DNA from: Shewanella denitrificans OS217
GTDB lineage: Bacteria > Pseudomonadota > Gammaproteobacteria > Enterobacterales > Shewanellaceae
Assembly (NCBI RefSeq): GCF_000013765.1
Contig: NC_007954.1
Location: 2,790,001-2,854,000 of the forward strand
DNA length: 64,000 bases
Direction of reading: 5' to 3'
Shown piece by piece: positions 43,696 to 52,194 of this stretch. Position numbers and translations under genes: made by a program. The notes beneath the pieces are model-generated. The model saw only the letters and a list, made by a program, of their open reading frames with translations. It ran no database searches and had not been told where the DNA came from. How positions within the stretch are numbered: the first letter of the stretch is position 1; the number at the start of each line of letters is the position of its first letter.

Positions 43696-46461
43696 TCAGG
43701 CAATTGAGGCAAATTTTTGCACACTGTCTGCGTCTTGCTGCTGAAATGTGATCCGCTGTCCAACTTGCTGTAACTGCTCAGCTGGGTAGACTAAGCTGTC
43801 TTCTTGAAGCTGGGCGTCCAATTGGCTAAGTAGCCATTGTACCTTGTTACTGCCGATTAAACGCTGTTTTGCTTGTTGCAATAACTCTTGATGAAATCGC
43901 TTTCGCAATTCCAGCGGCGTTTCTCTGTGTTCATCATATCCCACATTGACGGCAATACTGACATCTTGTTGCAAGTATTCACTCAGCGCCGCTTCCAGCT
44001 GTTTTACCGCCACATCCGCGCCTAAATGTTTTTGATCTGGCTTTAGCAATAAAGGGAAAGGTGACGCTAAGCCTTGGCAGACAGAGTTAACGGCAAGCTG
44101 TCTTATTCGCCCGCCAATTTTAACTTCTGCCATCATTTTATACCAATGCAAATCCATCTCATGACCGCTTATCTGATGCTCTGAAATCAGCTGAGCGTCA
44201 ATGCCAGAATCATCATCTGCTACATCGGACATTAATTTAGCAGGCATGGCTGTATCAAGCATTTTCTCAGCATACCCTGTCCCTTGCGCTTCTGCTTCGA
44301 TAGCCGGCAGTGCTTCAATGACTGGAAGTATTGAGTCCAATGTGGTCTTGTCTTCCATCCCTACACTGCTCACCCTATTATCTTGAGCATGGGACAATGG
44401 CGTATCTTGGGCAAGTTTTAGTGGGTCAAACTGTGATGACCCATCACTTGCTGCCACCCATGGCGGCCTATCAGCATCTGTGGACACTTTGTCTAACAGA
44501 GGCGCTTCCTGAGTCACTAATGCTTGTGGTGCATGATTCTGAGCTTCAGTTTCAGCCTGCGGCCTTACACTTTCTACCTGGGTGCTAGCTTGAGGAGCCC
44601 CCAGTGGCTTTTTTGCAACACCTACCTTAATGCTGCCAGCATTTGGCTCAGCATTATTGGCAAGATTAATCGCACTCACATCTGCGATTAACGCATCACG
44701 ACTGGCAAGCACGGCATCTAAAATGTCATCAACCACAGGGGCTAATGCTTCATCTGACACTGCAAGTGTCAACGCCTCTTGGCTTACCTCTGGATTTAAA
44801 ACGGCTGAGCTAGATAATGCCGCTCCATCGACAGATACACCCTCTGCGACTAACAGGCTTTCTTCTGCTGAATGGCTATCTAAGGTCGGCTCTTGTAGAT
44901 AGGCGTCAGGGTGCGCCTCTGACACTTGCTCATCAAAGCCATAGTGCATGTAATCTGCGTACTCATCAGTCACACTGGCATCATCGTTAGCTTGAGCTGA
45001 TGAAGTATCATTAACGACAACATCTGATGATGGACTGTCATCATTGCTGTTTTGCGGCTCAAATCCCATGCTAGCAGCTTGGCTGAGTAGCACGTCTTGT
45101 TCGGCTGTTAGTGCCTTTAATGGTGCACCTTCATCATCTTCGATGACTTGCTCAGTGTCACTGGGTGTATCCTTTACTTCAAGGGATGCCACCTCTGCCG
45201 TTATTGTCTGTGCTACAGGCGTGCCTAAAACAGCAAGGGTTTCAGTCGCTTCAGTCACCTCAGTCGTTTCAGCGCTCAACTTCACGTCTGGCTCAGGTTT
45301 TGTTTTGGCTGCCGCCTTACTTGTGCCATTGGGGAGTTCGAGTGTGGCTGTATCGTCCACAACCCAACGGTTAACGGTTTTTTCTGGCACGAAGGCAACC
45401 GCCCTAAGCAGCGCCATTTCAAGACCGGATTTTGGATCAGGCGCAAACGCCAGCTCCTTTCTGCCAGTCAATAAAATTTGGTAATACAACTGCACTTGCT
45501 CAGGCTTAAGCTGCTTTGCGAATGCTAAAATTTGTTCACTATAGAGTGAATGCTGCGCCGCGGCTGGGGCGAATTGGCTTAAGGTTATCTGGTGCAATAA
45601 TTCAAGCAGGCTGCGCAGCACTTCATCGGCATCGGCGCCAAAAGACAAGACTTGCGCCGTGGTTTGCATCAAATGGGCGATATCGGCATCACATAAGCTC
45701 TTAAGTAAACCTATCACTTGACGCTCATCTATGCTGCCGAGCATGGTCTGCACTTGAGTAAGCATCACTTGACCGCTTCCAAATGCGATGGCTTGATCGG
45801 TTAAACTCAAGGCATCACGCATACTGCCATTGGCCGCTTTTGCCAATAATGTCAGCGCTTGGGATTCGAAAGGAAGTTGCTCTTGGCCAAGAATAAACTC
45901 CAGCTGCTGAGAGATTTCATCCTGAGATAAGCTTTTAAGATTAAATTGCAAACACCGAGACAACACAGTCACAGGCAATTTCTGTGGATCCGTTGTCGCC
46001 AGCAAAAATTTAACGTGCTCTGGTGGCTCTTCTAAGGTTTTAAGCAGGGCGTTAAAACTGCTACGAGATAACATGTGCACTTCATCAATAAGGTAGACCT
46101 TAAAGCGCCCTCTGGCAGGCTTGTATTGCACATTGTCCAGCAGTTCTCGGGTGTCATCGACTTTAGTGCGGGAGGCGGCGTCCACTTCAATCAGATCGAC
46201 AAATCGACCTTGAGCAATTTCAACACAACTGGAACAGGTTCCACAAGGGCTCGCAGTGACGCCAGTCTCGCAGTTTAGTCCCTTGGCAAACAGCCGGGCT
46301 AAACTGGTTTTTCCCACCCCTCGGGTCCCAGTAAACAAATACGCATGATGCAACCTTTGCTGACTTAGGGCATTAGTTAATGCCAATAATACATGGGACT
46401 GTCCCACCATCTGTTCGAACTTGGCTGGGCGCCATTTTCGAGCTAACACCTGATAAGACAT
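43696..46461 (-). CDS. dnaX: DNA polymerase III tau subunit (and gamma by -1 frameshift)
   Basis: 921 residues. Domains in order: AAA+ clamp-loader ATPase (HAYLFTGTRGVGKTSLARLF Walker A, zinc-binding CETGVTASPCGTCSSC, YLIDEVHMLSRSSFNALLKT Walker B, SRCLQFNLKSL with the arginine finger region), a helical collar, a long acidic Ser/Ala/Glu-rich linker (about residues 380-730), and a tau-specific C-terminal domain. E. coli DnaX has 643 residues; the linker explains the difference. A slippery A-AAA-AAG at codons 616-618 should yield a shorter gamma protein of about 625 residues. apt lies upstream with its own start; ybaB follows. Confidence 0.96.
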   Translation of the reverse strand: MSYQVLARKWRPAKFEQMVGQSHVLLALTNALSQQRLHHAYLFTGTRGVGKTSLARLFAKGLNCETGVTASPCGTCSSCVEIAQGRFVDLIEVDAASRTKVDDTRELLDNVQYKPARGRFKVYLIDEVHMLSRSSFNALLKTLEEPPEHVKFLLATTDPQKLPVTVLSRCLQFNLKSLSQDEISQQLEFILGQEQLPFESQALTLLAKAANGSMRDALSLTDQAIAFGSGQVMLTQVQTMLGSIDERQVIGLLKSLCDADIAHLMQTTAQVLSFGADADEVLRSLLELLHQITLSQFAPAAAQHSLYSEQILAFAKQLKPEQVQLYYQILLTGRKELAFAPDPKSGLEMALLRAVAFVPEKTVNRWVVDDTATLELPNGTSKAAAKTKPEPDVKLSAETTEVTEATETLAVLGTPVAQTITAEVASLEVKDTPSDTEQVIEDDEGAPLKALTAEQDVLLSQAASMGFEPQNSNDDSPSSDVVVNDTSSAQANDDASVTDEYADYMHYGFDEQVSEAHPDAYLQEPTLDSHSAEESLLVAEGVSVDGAALSSSAVLNPEVSQEALTLAVSDEALAPVVDDILDAVLASRDALIADVSAINLANNAEPNAGSIKVGVAKKPLGAPQASTQVESVRPQAETEAQNHAPQALVTQEAPLLDKVSTDADRPPWVAASDGSSQFDPLKLAQDTPLSHAQDNRVSSVGMEDKTTLDSILPVIEALPAIEAEAQGTGYAEKMLDTAMPAKLMSDVADDDSGIDAQLISEHQISGHEMDLHWYKMMAEVKIGGRIRQLAVNSVCQGLASPFPLLLKPDQKHLGADVAVKQLEAALSEYLQQDVSIAVNVGYDEHRETPLELRKRFHQELLQQAKQRLIGSNKVQWLLSQLDAQLQEDSLVYPAEQLQQVGQRITFQQQDADSVQKFASIA
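44578..44626 (-). promoter_or_regulatory. programmed -1 ribosomal frameshift site in dnaX
   Basis: On the minus strand: SD-like AAGGTAGG, seven bases, the slippery heptamer A-AAA-AAG in the correct frame (GCA AAA AAG, 44616-44608), a 3-nt spacer, and a stem CTGGG/CCCAG. After slippage the -1 frame reads A-T-G-G-S-S-S and then TAG. Confidence 0.85.
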
Positions 46462-46601
46462 AACACTCCCCTAAGTCACAAAAAAGCCAACACTTACTGT
46501 ATCTTACGTGCAAAACTCGATTAAGTCTTGCTGCACCGTAAACGCCAAGATAGCACGCCACACTGTGACAGGCTATCTCTCCATTTACGGTTTATGTTTG
46601 C

Positions 46602-47159
46602 TTATTCGCCTTCAAACTCGCACAAAGCAAACACATCAAGACCCAGGCCTGCTAACCGCTTCTCACCGCCAATATCAGGTAAAGAAATCACAAATGCGGC
46701 GTGTTCTACTTGACCACCAAGCTGCCGAATGAGTTTCACTGTCGCTTCAATGGTGCCACCTGTGGCTAATAAGTCATCAACGACCAATACCTTGTCTTCA
46801 GGCTTGATAGCATCAACATGGATTTCTAAGGTATCCATGCCATATTCCAACTCATAAGATTGGGCGATTGTTTTTCTAGGCAATTTGCCAGGCTTACGCA
46901 CAGGAACAAACCCTATGCCTAGCTCTAACGCCAGTGGCGCGCCAAATAAAAAGCCACGGGCTTCAGTTCCCACGACTTTGGTGAATCCCATTCCCTGATA
47001 CTTTTCTACAAATAATGCGATGGTGGCTTGGTATGCACTGGCATCTTCCAACAGGCTAGTCACATCACGAAACATGATGCCCGGTTTTGGGTAATCCGCA
47101 ATGGTTTTTATGCTCTGTTTAATCAGGGCCAAGCTGTCTTTATTCATGGTCATAGTCAT
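46602..47159 (-). CDS. apt: adenine phosphoribosyltransferase
   Basis: 185 residues. It salvages adenine with PRPP to AMP in the cytosol. Seen: DYPKPGIMFRDVTSLLED, VGTEARGFLFGAPLALEL, and the PRPP-binding VLVVDDLLATGGTI. It lies between ybaN and dnaX as in E. coli. Three in-frame ATGs cluster at the start; the first is used here. Confidence 0.96.
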   Translation of the reverse strand: MTMTMNKDSLALIKQSIKTIADYPKPGIMFRDVTSLLEDASAYQATIALFVEKYQGMGFTKVVGTEARGFLFGAPLALELGIGFVPVRKPGKLPRKTIAQSYELEYGMDTLEIHVDAIKPEDKVLVVDDLLATGGTIEATVKLIRQLGGQVEHAAFVISLPDIGGEKRLAGLGLDVFALCEFEGE

Positions 47160-47212
47160 AGGTAACTCAATTATAAAACTTAGGTGGGCTTACAAAATGA
47201 CGTGAATAAAAA

Positions 47213-47232
47213 AGCCCACCTAGGTGGACTCG
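47213..47232 (-). terminator. terminator after ybaN
   Basis: On the minus strand GTCCACC-TA-GGTGGGC is followed by TTTTTTATT, between ybaN and apt, so apt probably has its own promoter. Confidence 0.8.
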
Positions 47233-47328
47233 ATATCACAGCCAAATGCAGGCTTGATTCAGATGGATCTTAAGCGGGTTTGGCAAGAGTTGCAACTGTA
47301 CTGCAGTAGACTCGCTTGGATCTTGTGC

Positions 47329-47709
47329 TTATTCTCTTGCTTGAGCTGTAGAATCTGGGATCTGCCACAAAAAAATCAGTAATCCTGTCAACATGCACGC
47401 TAACATGATTTTAAGCCACAGCTGACTGACCACAAGAATACTTATCAAAAAACTGATGCAGGTCATTAACGCCGCACGGCGTTTAAGCCTTGACTCCATG
47501 GATCTATGGGTTTGCCAATCGAGCAAGGCTTTTGAAAACCAAGGATGAGCCATTAACCAAGCATGAAGCCTGTCATTTGAGCGAGCAAAACAATAAGCCG
47601 AAAGCAAGATAAAGGGCACGGTCGGCAACAGAGGCAATACTATGCCTAACAAACCAAGCAATAGGCTGCTTAAGCCAATGAGTAGGAAAAAGCCACGCTT
47701 TAATGCCAC
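47329..47709 (-). CDS. ybaN: YbaN family membrane protein (DUF454)
   Basis: 126 residues. The N-terminal helix pair LIGLSSLLLGLLGIVLPLLP, then TVPFILLSAYCFARSNDRLH and HPWFSKALLDWQTHRSM, are the DUF454 signature. It lies upstream of apt as in E. coli. The function is unknown. Confidence 0.92.
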   Translation of the reverse strand: MALKRGFFLLIGLSSLLLGLLGIVLPLLPTVPFILLSAYCFARSNDRLHAWLMAHPWFSKALLDWQTHRSMESRLKRRAALMTCISFLISILVVSQLWLKIMLACMLTGLLIFLWQIPDSTAQARE

Positions 47710-47739
47710 AGCACCACCTCTTTAACGTCTAAAAAAGGG

Positions 47740-47771
47740 CTAAAAACAAAAACCACTCTGACGAGTGGTTG
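47740..47771 (-). terminator. terminator after the 39-residue ORF
   Basis: On the minus strand AACCACTC-GTCA-GAGTGGTT is followed by TTTGTTTTTAGC, about 30 nt after the small ORF stop. Confidence 0.8.
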
Positions 47772-47801
47772 ATGATTAGCATAACTCGCTGTATTGCGGG
47801 C

Positions 47802-47921
47802 TTAAATCAAGCCGGCAAACTTAAGCCATGATAAAGAAGCTGGTAAGGTTGGCAATAGCAAAACCAAAATAAAACCAATAAAATGCAATATGTTATACGG
47901 ATCTTTAAAGGGCTCGCCCAT
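47802..47921 (-). CDS. 39-residue single-pass membrane protein (small ORF)
   Basis: This frame is too short for routine gene calling. It starts at an ATG with AGGA 7 nt upstream and ends TAA just before an intrinsic terminator. The protein begins MGEPFKDPYNILHF, followed by a hydrophobic helix (IGFILVLLLPTLPASL) and a short tail SWLKFAGLI. It sits between hvfC and ybaN on the same strand, 200 bp from hvfC. No family is recognised. The ribosome binding site, helix and terminator together support a real gene. Confidence 0.6.
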   Translation of the reverse strand: MGEPFKDPYNILHFIGFILVLLLPTLPASLSWLKFAGLI

Positions 47922-48123
47922 GATATTTCCTTAACGCAGATGACAATGTTGGTGTAGTGATTAGCGCCGATAGCTAGTCAAAAGCTGAGCTGGATCACAT
48001 TTTGGCCGTCATTGTAGACATTTCACCTGATAATGGAAACTATAATTTTGCCGACGCTTAATGAGTGAGCACTAAATCAAGGTCAAGCCTAGCCCTTTAA
48101 ATACCTTCTATCGACACGCAGAT

Positions 48124-48867
48124 TTAGGCTCTGGTTTTGACTATGCCTTTATCCGCTAATTGTGCCAACAAGCCAAAAGCCCCCTGATTAAGCTGTTCTG
48201 TGGCCATATTTGGGTACAGGCCTGCTAACCAATGGCAAAGTTCAAGCAATGTAGATTGCTGTGACTGCTCAAGGTAGGCCAGCACTTGGGCGCTTAGGGG
48301 ACTTAATTGTAAAAAGGCCACCTCATCGGCGTTATCACGATAAACACAGAAAAACTGCCCCTGAGGTGTGGGTTCAACAGGTTGATAATCAACACTAATA
48401 TGCTGCACATCGAAGTGATATTGGGCCACTCTGGCAGTGGAATTTAAGCACATCTTTGCCGTTTTAACTTCATCTTGACTCAAGGTCATCAGCTGTTCAT
48501 CTTCTTGTGCGACTGCCACAACCAGTTCTAGCCATTCATAGTGAGCCAGCTCAAGCATAAAGCCAGGGTCACTTTCCTTGGTTTGATACTCAGTTTGCAA
48601 GAATTGCAGAAATTCAGCCGCGATGTCCATAAAGATGGGGCTTTGACAGTCATGGTTCACAAAAAACGCTTGCACTAACAGCTGCCAGTCATCGCTAGCA
48701 TACAAGCTCTTGAGCACAGGAAACGCGCTAGAGACAAACCCATCTAGGTTATTGAAAAATAAATCACGGTATATTTTCATTCGCCTTGGCTCAATCCCTT
48801 TGGGTAGGGGCTGATTGGGATCGCGAATATAATCCATAAAGTCTTGTTGAACTTGCTTAAACATCAT
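48124..48867 (-). CDS. hvfC: HvfC/BufC-family protein (DUF2063), RiPP partner protein
   Basis: 247 residues. The N-terminal region (FKQVQQDFMDYIRDPNQPLP, RRMKIYRDLFFNNLDGFVSS, AFPVLKSLY) is the DUF2063 putative DNA-binding domain, known as MbnC/HvfC/BufC-like. In characterised systems it holds the precursor leader for the DUF692 enzyme. Its start overlaps the hvfB stop by 4 bp, so the two are co-translated. No DoxX-type hvfD gene follows. Confidence 0.88.
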   Translation of the reverse strand: MMFKQVQQDFMDYIRDPNQPLPKGIEPRRMKIYRDLFFNNLDGFVSSAFPVLKSLYASDDWQLLVQAFFVNHDCQSPIFMDIAAEFLQFLQTEYQTKESDPGFMLELAHYEWLELVVAVAQEDEQLMTLSQDEVKTAKMCLNSTARVAQYHFDVQHISVDYQPVEPTPQGQFFCVYRDNADEVAFLQLSPLSAQVLAYLEQSQQSTLLELCHWLAGLYPNMATEQLNQGAFGLLAQLADKGIVKTRA

Positions 48868-49733
48868 TGACCACTCCTTGGCTGAGCACTATTAAACTGG
48901 GCTAAAGCCTGTGTCTGATATTCATGTATTTTATTGATTTCTTGAAGCAGCACAGGGGTTTTAGGTATGTTGAAATCACGCTCAAGCAAGGTGGGATGCA
49001 CCCCATGAAGTCGATAACAGTCCTGCAATAATGCCCACACTGGGTCGATAATATCCGCCCCATGAGTATCAATCATCAAGTCCACGTCTTCTTGGTAATG
49101 TCCGGCTATATGCAGATAGGCGATGCGATCTGTGGGCATAGCGGCCAAAAATTCACTGGCATCGTAGTGATGATTAATGGCATTCACATAGATGTTATTC
49201 ACATCAAGCAGCAATTTGCAATCGGCCTCACTGAGCACGGCATTAACAAACGCTTGCTCGCTCATCTGCGCCCCAGGGGCGGCATAAAAAGACACGTTTT
49301 CTAGAATAAAGGGCCGTTCAAGAATATCTTCAACCTGTTTAATGCGCTGGCTAACGTGCTTGACAGCTTCTTCAGTAAAGGGGATGGGCATTAAATCATA
49401 CATATGACCCGTGCCTGAGCAGTAACTTAAATGCTCTGAGTAGATGTCTATCTTGTGGCTATCGAGAAAGGCCTTTACCCTTTTAACAAAGTCGACATCC
49501 AGCGCTGCAGGACTGCCGATGGATAAAGATAAACCATGGCAAAAAAAAGGATGCTGCTCAGTTAAGTGTCGAAACTGACGGCCATACTTACCGCCTAAGG
49601 TCATCCAGTTTTCTGGAGCCACTTCAAAAAATTCAATTTCTTTTGGGCTATGAGTGCAAAACTCTGTCAACATTTCTCGCCTTAGCCCCAAGCCAACCAT
49701 GGATGACGAACGCTTTATCTTGTTTGACGGCAT
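48864..49733 (-). CDS. hvfB: HvfB/BufB-family multinuclear iron oxygenase (DUF692)
   Basis: 289 residues; a TIM-barrel DUF692 enzyme related to MbnB. In studied homologues it converts cysteines of the precursor to thiooxazole or oxazolone-type copper ligands using O2. Metal-ligand motifs are visible: FFCHGLSLSIGS, IYSEHLSYC, FILENVSFY, LLLDVNNIYVN, YLHIAGHYQED and MIDTHG. The ATG at 49733 is preferred over TTG at 49769 because GGAGGG lies 5 nt upstream. It lies between hvfA and hvfC. Confidence 0.9.
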   Translation of the reverse strand: MPSNKIKRSSSMVGLGLRREMLTEFCTHSPKEIEFFEVAPENWMTLGGKYGRQFRHLTEQHPFFCHGLSLSIGSPAALDVDFVKRVKAFLDSHKIDIYSEHLSYCSGTGHMYDLMPIPFTEEAVKHVSQRIKQVEDILERPFILENVSFYAAPGAQMSEQAFVNAVLSEADCKLLLDVNNIYVNAINHHYDASEFLAAMPTDRIAYLHIAGHYQEDVDLMIDTHGADIIDPVWALLQDCYRLHGVHPTLLERDFNIPKTPVLLQEINKIHEYQTQALAQFNSAQPRSGQ

Positions 49734-49770
49734 CAAAGCCCTCCATGCTGTACGCAACACATTTAACAAA

Positions 49771-49793
49771 TAAGGCCTGAAAATCAGGCCTTA
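49771..49793 (-). terminator. hairpin between hvfA and hvfB (likely attenuator)
   Basis: A perfect 10-bp stem TAAGGCCTGA/TCAGGCCTTA with a 3-nt loop, followed on the minus strand by TTTGTTAAATG. The T-run is short, so partial termination or RNA protection is more likely than full stop. Confidence 0.65.
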
Positions 49794-49859
49794 TGTTTAC
49801 ACTGTTACTTGAGGCTATGTGCTCCTCAAGCTGTGGCAGTCATCTATCTTAGAGATAAA

Positions 49860-50222
49860 TTATTGATTTCCGCCACATTTACCTTCTTTGGCTTTATCCG
49901 CACCGCATTTGCCTTCTTTGGCCTTGTCTGCCATTTTGTCAGCACCACACTTGCCTTCGCCACATTTGCCTTCTTTCGCTTTGTCGGCCATTTTGTCAGC
50001 ACCGCACTTGCCTTCGCCGCATTTGCCTTCTTTGGCTTTCTCGGCCATTTTGCCTTCACCGCACTTGCCTTCGCCACACTTACCTTCACCGCCATCTAAC
50101 TGATAGCCAGCGGTTAATTGCTCAAAACCAAATGGGTTAGCTTCTACTGCAGCAGAAAAACCCGCAGTCATAACAACAGCACCTAAAGCAACAGCAACAC
50201 TGGTTTGTTTGATTGAGTTCAT
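49860..50222 (-). CDS. hvfA: HvfA/BufA-type cysteine-rich RiPP precursor
   Basis: 120 residues. A signal peptide (MNSIKQTSVAVALGAVVMTA, cleavage near VEANP) is followed by a Lys/Gly/Glu-rich repeat region with eight EGKCG motifs, arranged partly as a 19-residue unit (two EGKCG plus ADKMADKA). EGKCG is the motif modified in HvfA and bufferin copper-binding peptides. The only cysteines lie in these motifs. The product should be exported and bind copper in the periplasm. AAGGAAG precedes the ATG. It is divergent from dusC. Confidence 0.92.
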   Translation of the reverse strand: MNSIKQTSVAVALGAVVMTAGFSAAVEANPFGFEQLTAGYQLDGGEGKCGEGKCGEGKMAEKAKEGKCGEGKCGADKMADKAKEGKCGEGKCGADKMADKAKEGKCGADKAKEGKCGGNQ

Positions 50223-50515
50223 AATTATCTTCCTTTTGTTCTAATAATAGGGACCAACACTATGTTTGTTGCTGGCTTGCCTTATAAGACCTAAGCGCAA
50301 TCACTTTTATTTCAATAAATTTGCGTTTAGTCACTTTATTTTCAAAAAATAACCCTTAGGCGAAAAGGCTCGAAAATAAGTCTAGTGGATTTAATTAAAC
50401 TATCAAACTGATTTTTATGATTATTTACATAATCGTTACAAATATAATTTTTTCAGATCCATATAACTTAAACCACAAAGACGTTAAAATACGCCACTTT
50501 TTGTTGTTAGGTAGT

Positions 50516-51475
50516 ATGCCAGTGCGTGTAATTTTAGCCCCTATGGAGGGGGTTGTTGACCCTTTGATGCGTGACATCTTGTCGAAAATTAACCCTTATG
50601 ATTTATTGGTTACCGAATTTGTCCGTGTGGTGGATCAACTGCTACCTGAAAAAGTGTTTCTCAAGCTGTGTCCTGAGTTACATCAGCAAGGCATGACAGC
50701 CAATGGCACCCCAGTTCGGGTGCAACTATTAGGTCAAGAGCCACAATGCATGGCCGAAAATGCCGTTCGTGCCATTGAACTTGGCTCAAATGGTGTCGAT
50801 GCTAACTTTGGCTGCCCAGCAAAAATGGTCAACCGCAGTAAAGGCGGCGCGGTATTATTGCAATGCCCTGATAAAGTGCACGACATAGTCAAAGCCATGC
50901 GCCAAGCTGTGTCCAGTGAACACCCTGTCACCGCCAAAATTCGCTTAGGCTATGAAGATAAATCCTTATTCATGGAAAACGCACTGGCCGTTTATGAGGC
51001 TGGCGCTACCGAACTTGCTATACATGCCCGCAGTAAAACTGATGGCTACAAGCCACCTGCCTATTGGGAATACATCACAGAAGTCCGTCAACGCTTGCCT
51101 ATACCTGTGATAGCCAATGGCGAAATTTGGAGCGCTGAAGATGCGCGGCGCTGCATTGAAGTCACAGGTTGCGATAGCGTGATGATTGGCCGCGGCGCCA
51201 TCTCACTGCCTAACCTTGCTGATACCATAAAAACAGGCGCTGCGCCTTACACTTGGGAACAGACCTTATCCCTATTGATGAGCTATTCAGAGCTTGAGCT
51301 CAATGGCCGCAAATCAGATTATTATCCCGCGCGAATCAAACAGTGGTTTTGCTATTTAAATCGTCAATATCCAGAGGCCGATGCACTGTTTCGTGAACTT
51401 AGGGTATTTAAAACCACGGATGAAATCCGCGCCGTGCTCGATAAGGCACACAGGGCATTGCTCGCCACCCCATGA
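50516..51475 (+). CDS. dusC: tRNA-dihydrouridine(16) synthase DusC
   Basis: 319 residues; a flavoprotein reducing U16 in tRNA. Seen: VILAPMEGVVDPLMRDIL, DANFGCPAKMVNRSKGGAVL with the catalytic Cys, TAKIRLGYEDK, LAIHARSKTDGYKPPAYW, and DSVMIGRGAISLPNL. Length and the C-terminal RIKQWFCYL segment match DusC. The ATG at 50516 is preferred over 50417 because the conserved protein begins there and an AGG lies 8 nt upstream. Confidence 0.93.
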   Translation: MPVRVILAPMEGVVDPLMRDILSKINPYDLLVTEFVRVVDQLLPEKVFLKLCPELHQQGMTANGTPVRVQLLGQEPQCMAENAVRAIELGSNGVDANFGCPAKMVNRSKGGAVLLQCPDKVHDIVKAMRQAVSSEHPVTAKIRLGYEDKSLFMENALAVYEAGATELAIHARSKTDGYKPPAYWEYITEVRQRLPIPVIANGEIWSAEDARRCIEVTGCDSVMIGRGAISLPNLADTIKTGAAPYTWEQTLSLLMSYSELELNGRKSDYYPARIKQWFCYLNRQYPEADALFRELRVFKTTDEIRAVLDKAHRALLATP

Positions 51476-51612
51476 AGCTAAGGCTCAATTGCAGTTGGCC
51501 AGCTCCCTACCTCAATGATGGCCAGAAAAGCCACTAAGTTTTGATCTTTGTCATGGCGTTAAACTATGAACGCCATAAACTGACACTAAGATCATTAACT
51601 TAGGACGCCTTT

Positions 51613-52038
51613 GTGAGCAATCAAGATAGACACAGCAGATTATTGCAACTCGAAGCCTCGTTAAGACAGGAGTTCGATGACTTATTCAATGACACATTCG
51701 AAGACATATTCGAAGACTTATTCGAAGACATAGCTAACACTCAATGGGAACGTCAGTTAGACAGTCAGCCACGAGATAATTTCATAACCCGCAGCCTGAG
51801 TGAGCTCATTGAATGGATGACAGCGCAGCAACTTGGCCATCACTCACTGTGTCAGCGTCTTATGCAACTAGATGCGGCCTATTGTCAGCTGGAGTTGGGG
51901 CTTTATGGCCTGTGCGCCGATTGTGAAACCCAAATTGAGGCCGCACGATTAAGCCAAGATCCCACTGCGCAGCGCTGCAATCATTGCGATAACAAATATC
52001 ATCGCCAGCACAGGCAAGAGCTGCGCCTAGATCACTGA
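51613..52038 (+). CDS. TraR/DksA-type zinc-finger protein
   Basis: 141 residues. The C-terminus has CADCETQIEAARLSQDPTAQ and then CNHCD, the four-Cys zinc finger of the DksA/TraR family. The N-terminal half is very acidic, with FEDIFEDLFEDI encoded by 12-bp direct repeats. A role at the RNA polymerase secondary channel is possible but unproven. GTG start with AGGA upstream. Confidence 0.8.
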   Translation: MSNQDRHSRLLQLEASLRQEFDDLFNDTFEDIFEDLFEDIANTQWERQLDSQPRDNFITRSLSELIEWMTAQQLGHHSLCQRLMQLDAAYCQLELGLYGLCADCETQIEAARLSQDPTAQRCNHCDNKYHRQHRQELRLDH

Positions 52039-52052
52039 TAGATGAATGAACA

Positions 52053-52118
52053 GACGGTAGACGGTAGACGGTAGACGGTAGACGGTAGACGGTAGACGGT
52101 AGACGGTAGACGGTAGAC
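52053..52118 (+). repeat. heptanucleotide tandem repeat (GACGGTA)
   Basis: About 9.4 perfect copies of GACGGTA, 14 bp after the zinc-finger gene stop and 30 bp before the ndk terminator. A seven-base unit is prone to slippage. Frames across it only reflect the repeat. Confidence 0.97.
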
Positions 52119-52149
52119 ATTAAGCAACTGACAGCTACAAGCAAGCAAC

Positions 52150-52178
52150 AAAAAAAGGAGCCTAGGGCTCCTTTTTAT
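52150..52178. terminator. bidirectional terminator at the ndk 3' end
   Basis: AAAAGGAGCC-TA-GGGCTCCTTTT hairpin with A and T tracts on both sides, between the convergent zinc-finger and ndk genes. Confidence 0.9.
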
Positions 52179-52194
52179 CTTCAATCTATGCAGA

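Noticed and set aside
45044..45484. A 146-codon plus-strand frame
   Set aside because: Antisense shadow of the low-complexity dnaX linker; no start signals.
49809..50103. Plus-strand frames of 96 and 71 codons with Phe/Ala or Ser/Leu-rich repeats
   Set aside because: They are antisense images of the hvfA repeats; the minus-strand frame has the signal peptide, ribosome binding site and operon context.
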